Origin: Cognaticolwellia aestuarii
Lineage (GTDB): Bacteria > Pseudomonadota > Gammaproteobacteria > Enterobacterales > Alteromonadaceae
Length of the DNA: 64,000 nt
NCBI RefSeq assembly: GCF_002000025.1
Contig: NZ_MUZV01000003.1
Span: 310,001 to 374,000, forward strand
Reading direction: 5' to 3'
This document shows positions 16,904-27,230 of this stretch, piece by piece. Each line of letters begins with the position of its first letter. Position 1 is the stretch's first letter. Position numbers and translations under genes: made by a program. Below the pieces are notes generated by a model that was given only the letters and a program-made list of their open reading frames with translations, did no database searches and was not told the DNA's origin.

Positions 16904-18067
16904 TTATTGAATTCGTGCAGCTGAGTTATGCGCTGGTGCTGGGCTAATGGCTTGCAAAAATGCTATCAGCGCAGCAATTTCTTCGTTATTTAAAGATAAT
17001 GGTTTAAGTAAGTTGGATGTTTTAGGAGAAAGTGCATCTAAATTATTTTTCTTTATTTGCACGCCGCCGGCATTATAAAAGTTTAATAGCCCGGTTAAAT
17101 CACCAAAAAAACCATTATGCATCCAAGGCTTAGTATTTAATACTCCCCTAAGCCCAGGGGTTTTAAACTTGCCAACATCTTCTGGTTGCTTGGTATATTG
17201 ATAACGTCCTAAATCTTGATATTTTCTTTTGTAGTAAGTTAACCCTAAGTTATGAAATTTTTTATCAGAAAATGTTGCTCCATAGTGGCAATTCATACAC
17301 CCTGCTTTTGTTCTAAATAAATGCATCCCCCAAATAGCTTTATCAGACATTGCCGAGTTATAAATTTTTTGCATTTTATTGTTTTTTTGCTCTGGTGCTA
17401 ACAAAAACCGATCAAAATCACTTCGTCGAGAAACTAACGTTCGTTGATACGTAGCCAGTGCCATTGCAATTTTTTTTGCTGTAATTTCATCACTACCATA
17501 AGCAGCTTTAAATAAGGTAAGATATTGTCTATCTTGCTTAAGTCGAGCTTCAAGTTCTGGTAGTGTAAAGTTCATTTCAAGCGGATCTTGAATAGGCATT
17601 AAGGCTTGTTGCTCTAATGTTTGAGCACGACCATCCCAAAAAAATTCTTTGCCAAAAGCAACATTTTCAATTGTTGGGGCATTTCTTTTTCCTTTCTGTC
17701 GGTTGTGACCAAATGATGTTTTTCTCCCATCAGCCCAACCTAGGTCATGATCATGACAAGTTGCACAGGCAATTTGCTTTGAACGCGATAGCTTACCGTC
17801 ATGAAATAAATGTTCCCCCAGTTTATGTTTATTTGCTTGATAAGGGTTTTCTTTAGGAAAAGTAACCGCAGGTAAAAGCCCTATTTCTGTTGCGTTAATA
17901 CTTTCATCTACTTCAGCTTTGGGCCACAAGTGGCTTGCTTGACTGTATATTTTTCTCAGCGCTTCAAAGTCTACCGAGTAAGAAGCGCAGCTAGTGAAAA
18001 TAGCGATAACTGCGCATATTTTCACTAAACGATTAAATATCACAAAAGTCGTTTTTTTGTACATCAT
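16904..18067 (-). CDS. Diheme cytochrome c peroxidase / MauG-like protein
   Basis: 387 residues. An N-terminal hydrophobic export segment ends in FTSC, which may be a lipobox although Phe at -3 is unusual. Two heme sites, CATCH at 101-105 and CMNCH at 257-261, with the HDHDLGWADGR and RNAPTIENVAF motifs of bacterial diheme peroxidases. It acts in the periplasm, either reducing peroxide or, as in MauG/MbnH relatives, oxidising a partner protein. Last gene of the operon starting at 23840; its ATG lies two bases after the preceding stop. An outer-membrane receptor operon is an unusual setting for a detoxifying peroxidase. Confidence 0.9.
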   Translation of the reverse strand: MMYKKTTFVIFNRLVKICAVIAIFTSCASYSVDFEALRKIYSQASHLWPKAEVDESINATEIGLLPAVTFPKENPYQANKHKLGEHLFHDGKLSRSKQIACATCHDHDLGWADGRKTSFGHNRQKGKRNAPTIENVAFGKEFFWDGRAQTLEQQALMPIQDPLEMNFTLPELEARLKQDRQYLTLFKAAYGSDEITAKKIAMALATYQRTLVSRRSDFDRFLLAPEQKNNKMQKIYNSAMSDKAIWGMHLFRTKAGCMNCHYGATFSDKKFHNLGLTYYKRKYQDLGRYQYTKQPEDVGKFKTPGLRGVLNTKPWMHNGFFGDLTGLLNFYNAGGVQIKKNNLDALSPKTSNLLKPLSLNNEEIAALIAFLQAISPAPAHNSAARIQ

Positions 18068-18069
18068 GA

Positions 18070-18303
18070 TTACTTTAACGCTAATGTGCCCTCAGTGGCA
18101 TCCATACTGACCAATAATGTCGCTTCTTGTCGTTGCTTTTCGCTACTTATTATCCAGCACTGAGACTTCTTTTGCTCCATAGCCTTAGCTAGTACCTGCT
18201 GATAATGACTCGCAGCACGCATAAACTCTGCAGAGTTAATATCATGATCTGCGTTATAACAAAGTTGCCCTAAACTCACCGTTGTTGCTAATAATATACT
18301 CAT
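18070..18303 (-). CDS. Small exported protein of unknown function
   Basis: 77 residues. A short hydrophobic start (MSILLATTVSLGQLCYNADH) looks like a signal peptide, though its positive end is weak. The rest is polar and helical (AEFMRAASHYQQVLAKAMEQ) with two Cys residues. The start has GGAGATAG upstream. It is tightly packed between the TonB receptor and the diheme peroxidase in the same operon and may be a periplasmic partner of one of them. Not recognised. Confidence 0.65.
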   Translation of the reverse strand: MSILLATTVSLGQLCYNADHDINSAEFMRAASHYQQVLAKAMEQKKSQCWIISSEKQRQEATLLVSMDATEGTLALK

Positions 18304-18311
18304 GCTATCTC

Positions 18312-21050
18312 CTAATGATCATAACTTATGCCCAACCAAAACCGTCGTCCAAGTTCTAACCCGGTATTGAAAGGACTAACTTGATAAGTGCGCTTATTTA
18401 ATAAATTTTCACCATCAAAACTTAAGGTGATACTACTATCATCAGACAAGGTCCAATTGTATCGAACACTGCCACTTAATAACCAAAACGCTGGTCGCTC
18501 TGATAAACGATAAACTGGATACTCTCTTTTATTTGGCGCGCAACCATTACAAATAGTAGTAGCCTCTTTGATTGAGCTTAATTCGCTGGTTGGGTAAATA
18601 GCATCTTGCTTGCCATTAAAGCGAGCATAAGCAGACAACCGCCAACTCTGCCAATTGGCTGCCCAGCTTAAGTTAGCAACAATCGGTCGATTCGCATCTT
18701 GTTGTTCTAAATTAATATCATGACGGGTAACAAGCTCATAGCGCGTGCGTAAATCACCTGTAGCTGTGCTTTCATCTGTGCGCAAGAAAACCAACTCTCG
18801 ATCATCATAGCTATAGTTCAAAGTATCAGTGAGTTGATTATCTTCAGGGTCTTCAATTGTAGTATCACCATCGAAACTTTTACGACTGACTTTATTACTG
18901 GCACGTGAAACATTAAACTCGATATGTTGATTTTGGTATTGCGCCATCCACGATAACGACCAACGCTGGTAGTCACTTGCGCCATTGTTGCCAGCATACA
19001 AAATCGCTTCGCCTTGATCGTTGTAACCTTTAATACGGTTAATCGCACTTTTATTGGCTCGATTAATCCATTTCAATTCAACCGTACCGCCCAATATAGG
19101 TTGCCGATACGCTGTAGTTAACTCATCACTATAAGGCGTTTTGGTATCCTGATAATCGTATTTATAGCCACTCGTTAGTAATGCAGCTTGCCATTGCTGC
19201 GGACGATTATTTACGATTGAGCGCACTTCGTTGTGTACTGGCTGCATTGCTTGGTTTAGCTTGTAGTTAGCTAGGTCGCTTTGATAGTAACGGTTAGCAC
19301 CTAAAATAATTTGATGACTATCAATAAATTCATAGCTTAAGCGTAGTCTAGGTGCAATATTATGATTTTTGAAAAAGTCATTAAAATCATATCGAACACC
19401 TAATGATAACTGCATGTTTTCAAAACTAATATCATCTTCCAAGTACATTGAAAGATAAGAGATATTGGCTTCTGCTACAGACTTTGGTGACACTTGTCGT
19501 GATTGAAAATACTGACCGGTTGTTTGTAAGTTATTTTGATAAATTAAAAAATCAGTTGAATTGCTTAAATCTAAAGCACGCCCTAATTCTTCTTCAATAT
19601 CTTCAATGGGTCTGATAAAGCTTGTTTCAATGCAATCATCAAGGTAGCCATTACAGTTAATTTTTGGCGAAATAACAGCGCCGTTATAAACTACAGAGCT
19701 TTCGAGGCGATCAAAAATAGTTTTTTGATGTTCAAGTTGATAGCCAAAAGAGAGTTCATGCTCACCAATTCTTTGCCAAATATTAGGTAAGGTAAAGTCT
19801 TGTTTAAAGCTATAGCTATTTTGCACTTTGTCGATATCGCCATAGCCACCTTCTAAACTAGAAGTAGCGCCATCATAATTACCCCAAGCCTTGCCTGGAG
19901 CATTTAACCAAACATAACGAGCTGATGTTGTATCTTTACTATTTGTACTTTGTCGCCAATCAAGCTGGGTATCCATATACCCCCATTGACGATCTGCCTG
20001 CCATTGTGCAAGAAAAGATTGACCGCCGCCATTAACATCATAGTCACTATTAATGGCACCTACATCAAAGTACTCTCCTTTATAAGGCGCATTGAGATAA
20101 CGTAAGGTCAATTCATCTTCATCTGTCAGGCTATAGTGATATTTTAACAGTGCATTATAATTTGTTTGTTTTTGTACCCGCAGCTCGCCTAATTGATTGA
20201 GCGTTTCTTCAGATTTTAATATCTGAATTTGCGCCACGACACCACTGTTATCATTCAATGGCATAAGCAAATAGGCATTAAAGTCTTTTTTGTTAAATGT
20301 GGCGGTATCAAACACTTTATCACCGTCAAAATCCGGGGCATAAAACTTATGATATTCAACAAACTGATCGGCAGTTTGGCGATAACTAAAGCCAAAACGG
20401 GTTTTATTGCCAGCATTTTGGGTTTTCGCTAGTACTAATCCTCCAGAAAACTGACCATATTTTGCAGGTATATTGCTATCGTATACTTCAAGCTGCTCTA
20501 AAATATTTACATTAACAAAGGCTTCTTGACTGTGACCTGAAACATCTTGAGCTAAGTTTTTATCCCCTTGCCCATTACCGGTACTCAAGCGCGAATTATT
20601 ACTCACGCCATCAATTTGGTACCCTGATTGATATCCCTGCGCACCTGAAATAGACACTTCACTAGGTTTTATATTTGTCACTTGATCAGCCGCATAAGCG
20701 GACTCACTAAACTGTACTCCCGGCAAAATACCTAAAACATCATTGAGATTACCGTTTCCAAATAGGTAAGCTTTCAGCATTTGCTTATCTAAGGTATAAA
20801 CACCTTCAGCAGAAGTAGAAATGGGCGTAATATTTCGTCCAATAATCTCTATATGCTCAATGTCATCATCACAGCCTATGTCATCTGGATTACACGCTTG
20901 GTATTCACTGGCGACAATGAGTTTATCGTGATCGGGAACAGTCGCCTCTGATTGATTAGAAGCGACCTCCTTAGAACCGGTTGTTTGCGATAATGCTATT
21001 GGTGCAGCCACTACAATGCTGGCTGCCAATAACGCTAATAAGCTCTTCAT
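18312..21050 (-). CDS. TonB-dependent outer membrane receptor
   Basis: 912 residues with a signal peptide (cleavage near SQTTG). A possible TonB box IEHIEIIG lies at about 65-72, then the plug domain (LNDVLGILPGVQFSE...SISGAQGYQSGYQIDGVSN) and a long beta-barrel ending in LGRRFWLGISYDH. An acidic Cys-containing stretch (CNPDDIGCDDDIEHIE) before the plug is unusual. It imports an unknown ligand across the outer membrane with TonB energy; control by a Fur box at the operon head points to iron or a chelate. Its start abuts the stop of the lipoprotein gene. Confidence 0.9.
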   Translation of the reverse strand: MKSLLALLAASIVVAAPIALSQTTGSKEVASNQSEATVPDHDKLIVASEYQACNPDDIGCDDDIEHIEIIGRNITPISTSAEGVYTLDKQMLKAYLFGNGNLNDVLGILPGVQFSESAYAADQVTNIKPSEVSISGAQGYQSGYQIDGVSNNSRLSTGNGQGDKNLAQDVSGHSQEAFVNVNILEQLEVYDSNIPAKYGQFSGGLVLAKTQNAGNKTRFGFSYRQTADQFVEYHKFYAPDFDGDKVFDTATFNKKDFNAYLLMPLNDNSGVVAQIQILKSEETLNQLGELRVQKQTNYNALLKYHYSLTDEDELTLRYLNAPYKGEYFDVGAINSDYDVNGGGQSFLAQWQADRQWGYMDTQLDWRQSTNSKDTTSARYVWLNAPGKAWGNYDGATSSLEGGYGDIDKVQNSYSFKQDFTLPNIWQRIGEHELSFGYQLEHQKTIFDRLESSVVYNGAVISPKINCNGYLDDCIETSFIRPIEDIEEELGRALDLSNSTDFLIYQNNLQTTGQYFQSRQVSPKSVAEANISYLSMYLEDDISFENMQLSLGVRYDFNDFFKNHNIAPRLRLSYEFIDSHQIILGANRYYQSDLANYKLNQAMQPVHNEVRSIVNNRPQQWQAALLTSGYKYDYQDTKTPYSDELTTAYRQPILGGTVELKWINRANKSAINRIKGYNDQGEAILYAGNNGASDYQRWSLSWMAQYQNQHIEFNVSRASNKVSRKSFDGDTTIEDPEDNQLTDTLNYSYDDRELVFLRTDESTATGDLRTRYELVTRHDINLEQQDANRPIVANLSWAANWQSWRLSAYARFNGKQDAIYPTSELSSIKEATTICNGCAPNKREYPVYRLSERPAFWLLSGSVRYNWTLSDDSSITLSFDGENLLNKRTYQVSPFNTGLELGRRFWLGISYDH

Positions 21051-23840
21051 TTAGTGCTTATCTTTATCTAATGGATAAGCATCTAGCTCATCATTAATAC
21101 CGTCATTATCACTATCTTCATCGAGTACAATACCCGAATTAACAATGGCTTCATCACTCGCTATATTGAGGAAAAAGTTAGCTTTACCGTCTCCATCGGT
21201 GTCAACACTCGCCACTAAGGTTTGCTTAAAGTCATTTTTGACGCTCAAACTAGCGGCAACCTCTGTGATGATAGACTCTTTCTCTACGACACCTAAAGCT
21301 TCGTTATCTGCAATGGCTAAGGCTTTATCATGTAACCCTAGACGCATATATTGTTCAGCGTACTTAGGTAAGTATCTTAACTTTTGTTGATCCGCGGCAG
21401 TCAATAGTGCTGATAAACGATTTTCGATAACCTTATGCCATACGTTATAGGCTGTTTCTTTAATCGCTGTGTACTCATCAATAACCCCAGCATTATTTTC
21501 TATTTCGCTAAGATAACTTCTATAGCCTGAACCACTTGTGCCAATAAAAAACTGCTCTGTAGCCGCACCAACTTCTTCTTCTACCTTGCTCTGTTCTAGC
21601 AAAGTTAGCTGTACAAGGGCACGATCATAATAACCTTGTGCTTTAGCGAAATCACCACCGACAGCTAGTGCCATACCAACCCCCTGTAAACGTGTGATTA
21701 GTTCACTGTAGTCTTGAGGGTTAATTTGGGCGATGTTCTGCTCAATGTTGCTCAGTAGCGTCGGCACTTCTGCACTAAGCGTTAAACGCTCAGTAAAAGC
21801 AAGAAAACGAGAATGTGCTCTCACTGCATCAGAGATTTCAACATCACTACCATCAATACCGTCAGCATAATATTTCTTAGCAATAGCGATACAGGTTTCT
21901 AGGGTTGTTTGCGCTTGATTTTTGTATGCCGAGTTTTGCGATAAACGATAAATCTCTAGCAACTCATTTAATACCATTTCGCAACCCGTTTGCCCAGTAA
22001 CAAAAGCTTCGCTAACAAGGTTCTGCGCTATATATTCATCCGAATTTAATACCAGCATACCTTCCTGTAAGAAGTTAGCAGCGGCAGCATATTCCCCCTG
22101 TTCACGCAAATAAATTGCCCCGCCGGGGTTTGAACTATTAAAAGCAACTAAATTAGTGAAGTGATTACGTAACTTTAATGGATCTTTTTCTGCTATTACC
22201 AGCGCTAATGCCGCATCTTTATCTGTCATATTGCGCACGCGTGCCATCAATAAAATGTCTGCTGCATCCCCTGCTGCACGATTTATATAATTGCTGTCTG
22301 CAGGAAACCCTGTCAAAAAGGTGTCGAGTGGAGTATCAGGGTAAAGCATTACAAAACTTTCTATTGCGCCATATAAACCATATTGATACTCAACTTTTGT
22401 TACTTGATAATATTCATCAGGTGTACGAGGATAATTCGGATCAATGCCCACTACGCCATGTAACGCTAAAATGTCATGTAATGCTTCCTTAGCATTGTCA
22501 AAGTCATTCAACGTCATAAATGAGTCAACAACATCAAATAATGCGACTTGTCTCACACTATAATAAGGCTTGCCTTCATTACCATTGCGATCATTACGAA
22601 CAAAGCTATGGCTGATAAGTTTTGCATAACGATAAAGTCTTTCGGTCATGCTATGCGCTAAAGAAAAATCACTTTCACTACGGCTGACTTGCCAAATTTC
22701 AACCGCTTCATCAACTAAATTACGGTATGCAAAAAATGTCCTTAAGGCACTAGTGGTACTATTCCCTTCAAGTGCAGTACTAAACAGTGAATCTAAAATG
22801 TTTAACGCTTGCTGTGCTTGCTCTGTTTCACCTACATATTGATAACTTAGCGATAAATCGTTAAAAAAAGCAGCGTCGTCATTATTAAAAGTACTAATAC
22901 CTTTGGTCGCAACATACTCTGTATAAAGGGTATTTGCTAAAGATCGATACTCATTACCTTGCTCAATCAAGCCTAAATCATTATATCTAAATGAAACGGC
23001 GAGCAAAGTGCGAGCACGCATTTCATCTCGAACAATTTGCTCCTCACTTACCAGTCGAGCAACTTGTTCTATTAGACCTGCTTGCGCATAACCAATGGCC
23101 AAGTCATTAAATACCAAGCCTTGATTAATATCGTTATTTAACGATGTAATATGCTGCTCTGCTTGCTTTAAGTGCGATAGCTCATTGGCATAGTAATAAT
23201 ATGCTCGATCTACGTTAGTCGCCAAACTGGTTTTTATCGATAGTTCAGTGCTAAGTTCTCCACCATTACCATCACTTATTTGTAATGTGAAACTATCGTT
23301 AACATCAACCAACGCAACCGGCTTGTAGGTCACCTCTCCGGTTGTTGCATCAACAGAAAGTTCACCATTTTTTGTTGTTTCTGTCACTTGAAAAGTAAGT
23401 GTGTCACCATCAACGTCTATCGCTTCAAGCATACCTTTTTTGGTTTCACCTCCTGAAACCAAAACTTCTGTAGTACTCAGCATTGGCGTGTCATTTACCG
23501 CTTCTACAGTAACATTGACCGTTACTGTAGCCGTTTCTTCACCATCTGTTGCGCTGACTTGAAAACTATCTTGACCATTAAAATTAAGCTGGGGTTGATA
23601 GTTGATTTCGCCAGTTGAGTTATTGATATCGATTGTCGCATTTGCTGAAGCATTGGCTAGTCCGTAAGTTACAGAGGTTTTATCCGTTGCTTTAACCATT
23701 AAACTTGCGGCCTGATCTTCTATTGCCGTTAATTGATAGTTCACCTGTTCGAAAACAGGTGCTTTATTACTACTTGATCCACCACCGCATGCACTAAGTG
23801 CTGTTGCAGCTAATAAAATTAGAGCTCTATTTTGTTTCAT
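21051..23840 (-). CDS. Large lipoprotein with cadherin-like and TPR-like regions
   Basis: 929 residues. Lipobox LSAC near 16-19, then GGGSSS. Two Ig/cadherin-like tandem domains at about 30-205 (ATDGEETATVTVNVTVEAVNDT, ISDGNGGELSTEL). A long helical region with TPR-like hairpins at about 215-860 follows, and a calcium-binding thrombospondin-3-like tail (DTDGDGKANFF, DEDSDNDGINDELDAYPLD). It is expected on the cell surface or inner face of the outer membrane, possibly gathering ligand or a partner for the TonB receptor encoded next. First gene of the Fur-box operon; AGGAAG precedes the ATG. Confidence 0.85.
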   Translation of the reverse strand: MKQNRALILLAATALSACGGGSSSNKAPVFEQVNYQLTAIEDQAASLMVKATDKTSVTYGLANASANATIDINNSTGEINYQPQLNFNGQDSFQVSATDGEETATVTVNVTVEAVNDTPMLSTTEVLVSGGETKKGMLEAIDVDGDTLTFQVTETTKNGELSVDATTGEVTYKPVALVDVNDSFTLQISDGNGGELSTELSIKTSLATNVDRAYYYYANELSHLKQAEQHITSLNNDINQGLVFNDLAIGYAQAGLIEQVARLVSEEQIVRDEMRARTLLAVSFRYNDLGLIEQGNEYRSLANTLYTEYVATKGISTFNNDDAAFFNDLSLSYQYVGETEQAQQALNILDSLFSTALEGNSTTSALRTFFAYRNLVDEAVEIWQVSRSESDFSLAHSMTERLYRYAKLISHSFVRNDRNGNEGKPYYSVRQVALFDVVDSFMTLNDFDNAKEALHDILALHGVVGIDPNYPRTPDEYYQVTKVEYQYGLYGAIESFVMLYPDTPLDTFLTGFPADSNYINRAAGDAADILLMARVRNMTDKDAALALVIAEKDPLKLRNHFTNLVAFNSSNPGGAIYLREQGEYAAAANFLQEGMLVLNSDEYIAQNLVSEAFVTGQTGCEMVLNELLEIYRLSQNSAYKNQAQTTLETCIAIAKKYYADGIDGSDVEISDAVRAHSRFLAFTERLTLSAEVPTLLSNIEQNIAQINPQDYSELITRLQGVGMALAVGGDFAKAQGYYDRALVQLTLLEQSKVEEEVGAATEQFFIGTSGSGYRSYLSEIENNAGVIDEYTAIKETAYNVWHKVIENRLSALLTAADQQKLRYLPKYAEQYMRLGLHDKALAIADNEALGVVEKESIITEVAASLSVKNDFKQTLVASVDTDGDGKANFFLNIASDEAIVNSGIVLDEDSDNDGINDELDAYPLDKDKH

Positions 23841-23869
23841 GATGTCTTCCTTTAAAAAAGCGAGACGAT

Positions 23870-23888
23870 CTTAATGCTAATCATTCTC
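23870..23888. promoter_or_regulatory. Fur box
   Basis: The 19 bases CTTAATGCTAATCATTCTC match the GATAATGATAATCATTATC consensus at 15 positions. It is 30 bases upstream of the large lipoprotein gene (minus strand) and 160 bases upstream of the DUF4920 gene (plus strand). Fur bound with ferrous iron would shut the operon, so it should be induced by iron shortage. Confidence 0.8.
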
Positions 23889-24046
23889 ATTTGCAAGTTG
23901 AATAATAAAAGATTACTATGAGGCCTTAAAGTTAACTAATTCAATTGCTTTGGTATGTTTTATAGCCAACAATACTTCAACTAAGAAATAATAAAATTGA
24001 GATACAGTTAATTATCCTTAACATTTAGATTAAAAAGGTAAGAAGA

Positions 24047-24520
24047 ATGTCAGCGCTAAAATTAATGATCATCGTGATGCTTAGCGGCATCTTTTCAGTT
24101 TTCAACTTCGCATCAGCAGATCAAGATTTTGGTAATGGTGCAGATATGGCACACCTATCTGCAATCTCAGAAATTTTAACGTCACCAAATGATTTTATGA
24201 GCTCACCGGTGACGGTTGAGGGAACCATTGTCAAAGTCTGTAAAAAACGAGGCTGTTGGATGGAGTTAGCATCAGACAAAAAATTTCAAACATTGCGAAT
24301 CAAAGTGCGTGACGGAGAAATGGTATTTCCTATGACTGCGATGGGCAAAGTCGCATACGCAACAGGAAAGTTAACAGCAATACCACTTAATTTGATGCAA
24401 ACTAAGAATTATTTAGCGCATATTGCACAGGAGCAGCAAGAGAGTTTTGATGCCAATAAGGTGACAAAAGCTATCACTGTCTACCAACTATCGCCGACCG
24501 GCGTAACCATTGAAGATTAG
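24047..24520 (+). CDS. DUF4920 exported protein
   Basis: 157 residues, signal peptide ending near FASADQ. The mature part is a small beta-barrel resembling OB-fold DUF4920: VTVEGTIVKVCKKRGCWMELASD, with the conserved CKKRGCWM pair of Cys residues, and a second strand pair FQTLRIKVRDGEMVFP. Family members are periplasmic and of unknown function, often near PepSY and TonB genes. The two Cys may form a disulfide or bind metal. It is divergent from the Fur-box operon and probably shares its control region. Confidence 0.85.
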   Translation: MSALKLMIIVMLSGIFSVFNFASADQDFGNGADMAHLSAISEILTSPNDFMSSPVTVEGTIVKVCKKRGCWMELASDKKFQTLRIKVRDGEMVFPMTAMGKVAYATGKLTAIPLNLMQTKNYLAHIAQEQQESFDANKVTKAITVYQLSPTGVTIED

Positions 24521-24686
24521 GGGCGTTGGCTGTTTTCATTGATTACTTAGTTATATTTGCAAAAGCTGATAATCATGGCACTTGTTACAACGTTTAGTTA
24601 TGTCAAATACCCAAGGCACAACAATGTTAAGCGCTTTGATAAAATAACTCAAAAAACAGAGACTAGATAAAAGAGCTATTCAAAAA

Positions 24687-25256
24687 ATGAATAAAGATAT
24701 TAATTGGTTCAAACTAAACCGGAGTTTACACCGTGACATTGGTTATTTTTGTATTGGCTTAACCCTTATATTTGCCGTATCGGGCATTGCACTTAATCAT
24801 CTAGATGATTGGAACCCAAATTATCAAGTTACACAAGAAACACATTTAATCCCTGATATTAACAGTGTTATTAACCAAGAAAATTTTGAGTCTTGGTTAT
24901 TAAAAAAATTAAATATCAAGACAAAAGTTAAAGCACGGTTTTGGCAAACACCTACCGAATATAAACTATTCACTACCGATAACCATAGCCTATTGATCAA
25001 TGCCCAAAACAATAGCGTTGTTGTAGAGCAAGTCAAAGCTCGTTTTCTCTTAAAAAGTCTTAATACTTTACATTTAAACGAAATAAAAAGTGCTTGGACA
25101 TATTTTTCAGATTTATATGCGATATTGCTTATCTACTTGGCTTTATCAGCCTTATTTATGGTGAGAGGTAAGAAAGGTGTTAAAAGTTTACGTGGTTTAT
25201 TAGTTGCTGCCGGCTTTATTATTCCCGCGATCTTTATGATGAATTATAGCCTTTAA
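24687..25256 (+). CDS. PepSY-associated membrane protein
   Basis: 189 residues. First membrane helix at about 18-38 (YFCIGLTLIFAVSGIALNH), a periplasmic region of about 90 residues with PepSY-like character (FWQTPTEYKLFTTDNHSLLI), then two membrane helices at about 140-160 and 168-188. PepSY-TM proteins in gammaproteobacteria are linked to siderophore or iron reduction at the inner membrane. Conserved His residues in HRDIGY, LNHLDD and TLHLNE could bind heme. The setting beside an iron-controlled operon fits that role. Confidence 0.85.
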   Translation: MNKDINWFKLNRSLHRDIGYFCIGLTLIFAVSGIALNHLDDWNPNYQVTQETHLIPDINSVINQENFESWLLKKLNIKTKVKARFWQTPTEYKLFTTDNHSLLINAQNNSVVVEQVKARFLLKSLNTLHLNEIKSAWTYFSDLYAILLIYLALSALFMVRGKKGVKSLRGLLVAAGFIIPAIFMMNYSL

Positions 25257-25523
25257 CGTAATTCGTAACTGTTTATACCGGCATTAGCTTAAATAACTAA
25301 ATAACTTAAATGCATCTTAGGGTGAAATCCCCCCTAACACCATGCGAGTAGCTAACTTGCTTGCTGTTAAATCAAGGTTAGAGCAGATCCTGTTATTTAT
25401 TCTCACAATCATCTGGCTATAATGCTTGGTAATAAAAGTACGCTTTTTCGAATCAATCGGTTACGATAAATTATCTATTGTAATAACAACGATATATCTC
25501 TCTCGATAACGAAGGCAATTATT

Positions 25524-27230
25524 GTGGCTAGCATTCATTTTAATACTCTTATTTTTTGCTTGATAGTTTTACTCATGTCGCTATATTCTCCAGCGACTTT
25601 TGCAGCGTTCCCAACACAAATTATTGAAAATGAAGACGTGCAGCTTGAACAATTTGAAATGGGATATTTTATCGACAAAAGCCAGACCATGTCTTTTGAA
25701 AGTATAAAGCAACAAGAATTTAAGCTCACACCAAATGCACTATCATTGGGCACTGAGGCAAAAACTACTTGGTCAAAAATAGCACTTCACAATACCACTA
25801 AATCAGCTTTGAAAATTTACCTCCATCACCCCTATGCTTATCATAATCGTGCAGTGGAACTCTATGAGGTTGTCGATGATCAGCTTTTAAATCATCGTGT
25901 GCTTAACATGGACGACAAAGATACTCAGCAGTGGATGTATCGTGGCAGTGCCGTATTCGAAATCACACTATCTCCAGATAAACAAACCACCTTGTTCGTG
26001 AAAGGTGTGGCTTTTTCACATCAATGGTTTGCGCTTAACTTATATAGTGAAGAAAACTCAAAAAGAGCGTTATTAGGACAATATACTAACATTGCCTTAG
26101 CTGTTGGTATGATACTCGCCCTGATTATTTATAACTTTTTATTATTCTTTTCATCGCGCTTAAGAGAGCATTTTTATTATGCCTGCTACCTCGTTGCGGG
26201 TGGATTTTGGATAGCACTTTCTTATGGCCTACTCGCTGATCTGTTTAATGTTTATGGTTCAATTACATTAAAGTGGCATCTTTCATTAGTTGCAATGCCT
26301 ATTTTCTTATTGTTATTTATGATTAATATTTTTGAGACCCAAAAAAAATATCCCATTGAACATTGGGCACTATTGTCTATTTTAACGTTATTGATTGTAG
26401 ATTTTATCTATGGGTTATTTGATATTGTAACCGCGCTGCAATATTCAAGCACTTTAGCTGCAATCATGATGGCTGTTAGTCTTTGCGTTACTTTTTCAAT
26501 GCTAATTCGCAAGCAACCTATTGCTCCTTTCTTTTTGTTAGGTCACGGATTATTTGTATTTTTTAGTGCCTTAGCTGTTTTCTTTTACAAAGGCAAAGCA
26601 GAGTTTAGCTATATTAATAGCCATGGCGTAGGCATTGGAATATTGCTTGAAGCCTTAGTTTTATCGCTGATTGTCGCATATCGAATTCGAATATTAGAAA
26701 ACTTAAAAGCAACGCAAGCTGATCTTCAAGTATTAGCCTCAACAGACCCGCTAACACAGTTGTTTAACCGTCGTCATTTTAGTCATGCGGCAAATCAACT
26801 ATTAAAACAAGCAAGAATAGCTCAGCAGCCCTCTTCTGTGGCAATTATCGATATAGATCTCTTCAAAAAGATCAATGATACTTATGGGCATGCCTCAGGA
26901 GATGAGTCTATTAAACACGCAGCTAACATGATTAAGGGGTTGTCTCGACACCAAGATCTAGTCGCCCGTTATGGCGGTGAAGAGTTTATTATTTTAATGC
27001 CAAACACAGTTGCAAATGACGCTTATAAACTTACTGAACGCATAAGAATAGCACTTGAAAGTGCCACTCTTGCAAACAATAAAAATCATCTAAACTTCAC
27101 TATTAGCGCAGGTGTAGCCGAAATTGATAGCCAAACATTTAACTTGAAGGAAGCGATGGACAGCGCAGATAAAGCGCTCTACAAGGCAAAAAACAATGGT
27201 AGAAATCAATCTCAATTAGCCGGTGAATAA
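25524..27230 (+). CDS. Diguanylate cyclase with 7TM-DISM sensor
   Basis: 568 residues, GTG start at 25524 with AAGG upstream. Signal peptide, a periplasmic 7TMR-DISMED2-like domain at about 35-190, seven membrane helices at about 190-385 and a GGDEF domain at about 400-565. The active-site motif is RYGGEEF at 482-488, so it should make c-di-GMP; the metal-binding DIDLFKKIND segment is intact. Such receptors sense carbohydrates or unknown ligands outside the inner membrane and turn this into sessile/motile decisions. Confidence 0.93.
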   Translation: MASIHFNTLIFCLIVLLMSLYSPATFAAFPTQIIENEDVQLEQFEMGYFIDKSQTMSFESIKQQEFKLTPNALSLGTEAKTTWSKIALHNTTKSALKIYLHHPYAYHNRAVELYEVVDDQLLNHRVLNMDDKDTQQWMYRGSAVFEITLSPDKQTTLFVKGVAFSHQWFALNLYSEENSKRALLGQYTNIALAVGMILALIIYNFLLFFSSRLREHFYYACYLVAGGFWIALSYGLLADLFNVYGSITLKWHLSLVAMPIFLLLFMINIFETQKKYPIEHWALLSILTLLIVDFIYGLFDIVTALQYSSTLAAIMMAVSLCVTFSMLIRKQPIAPFFLLGHGLFVFFSALAVFFYKGKAEFSYINSHGVGIGILLEALVLSLIVAYRIRILENLKATQADLQVLASTDPLTQLFNRRHFSHAANQLLKQARIAQQPSSVAIIDIDLFKKINDTYGHASGDESIKHAANMIKGLSRHQDLVARYGGEEFIILMPNTVANDAYKLTERIRIALESATLANNKNHLNFTISAGVAEIDSQTFNLKEAMDSADKALYKAKNNGRNQSQLAGE

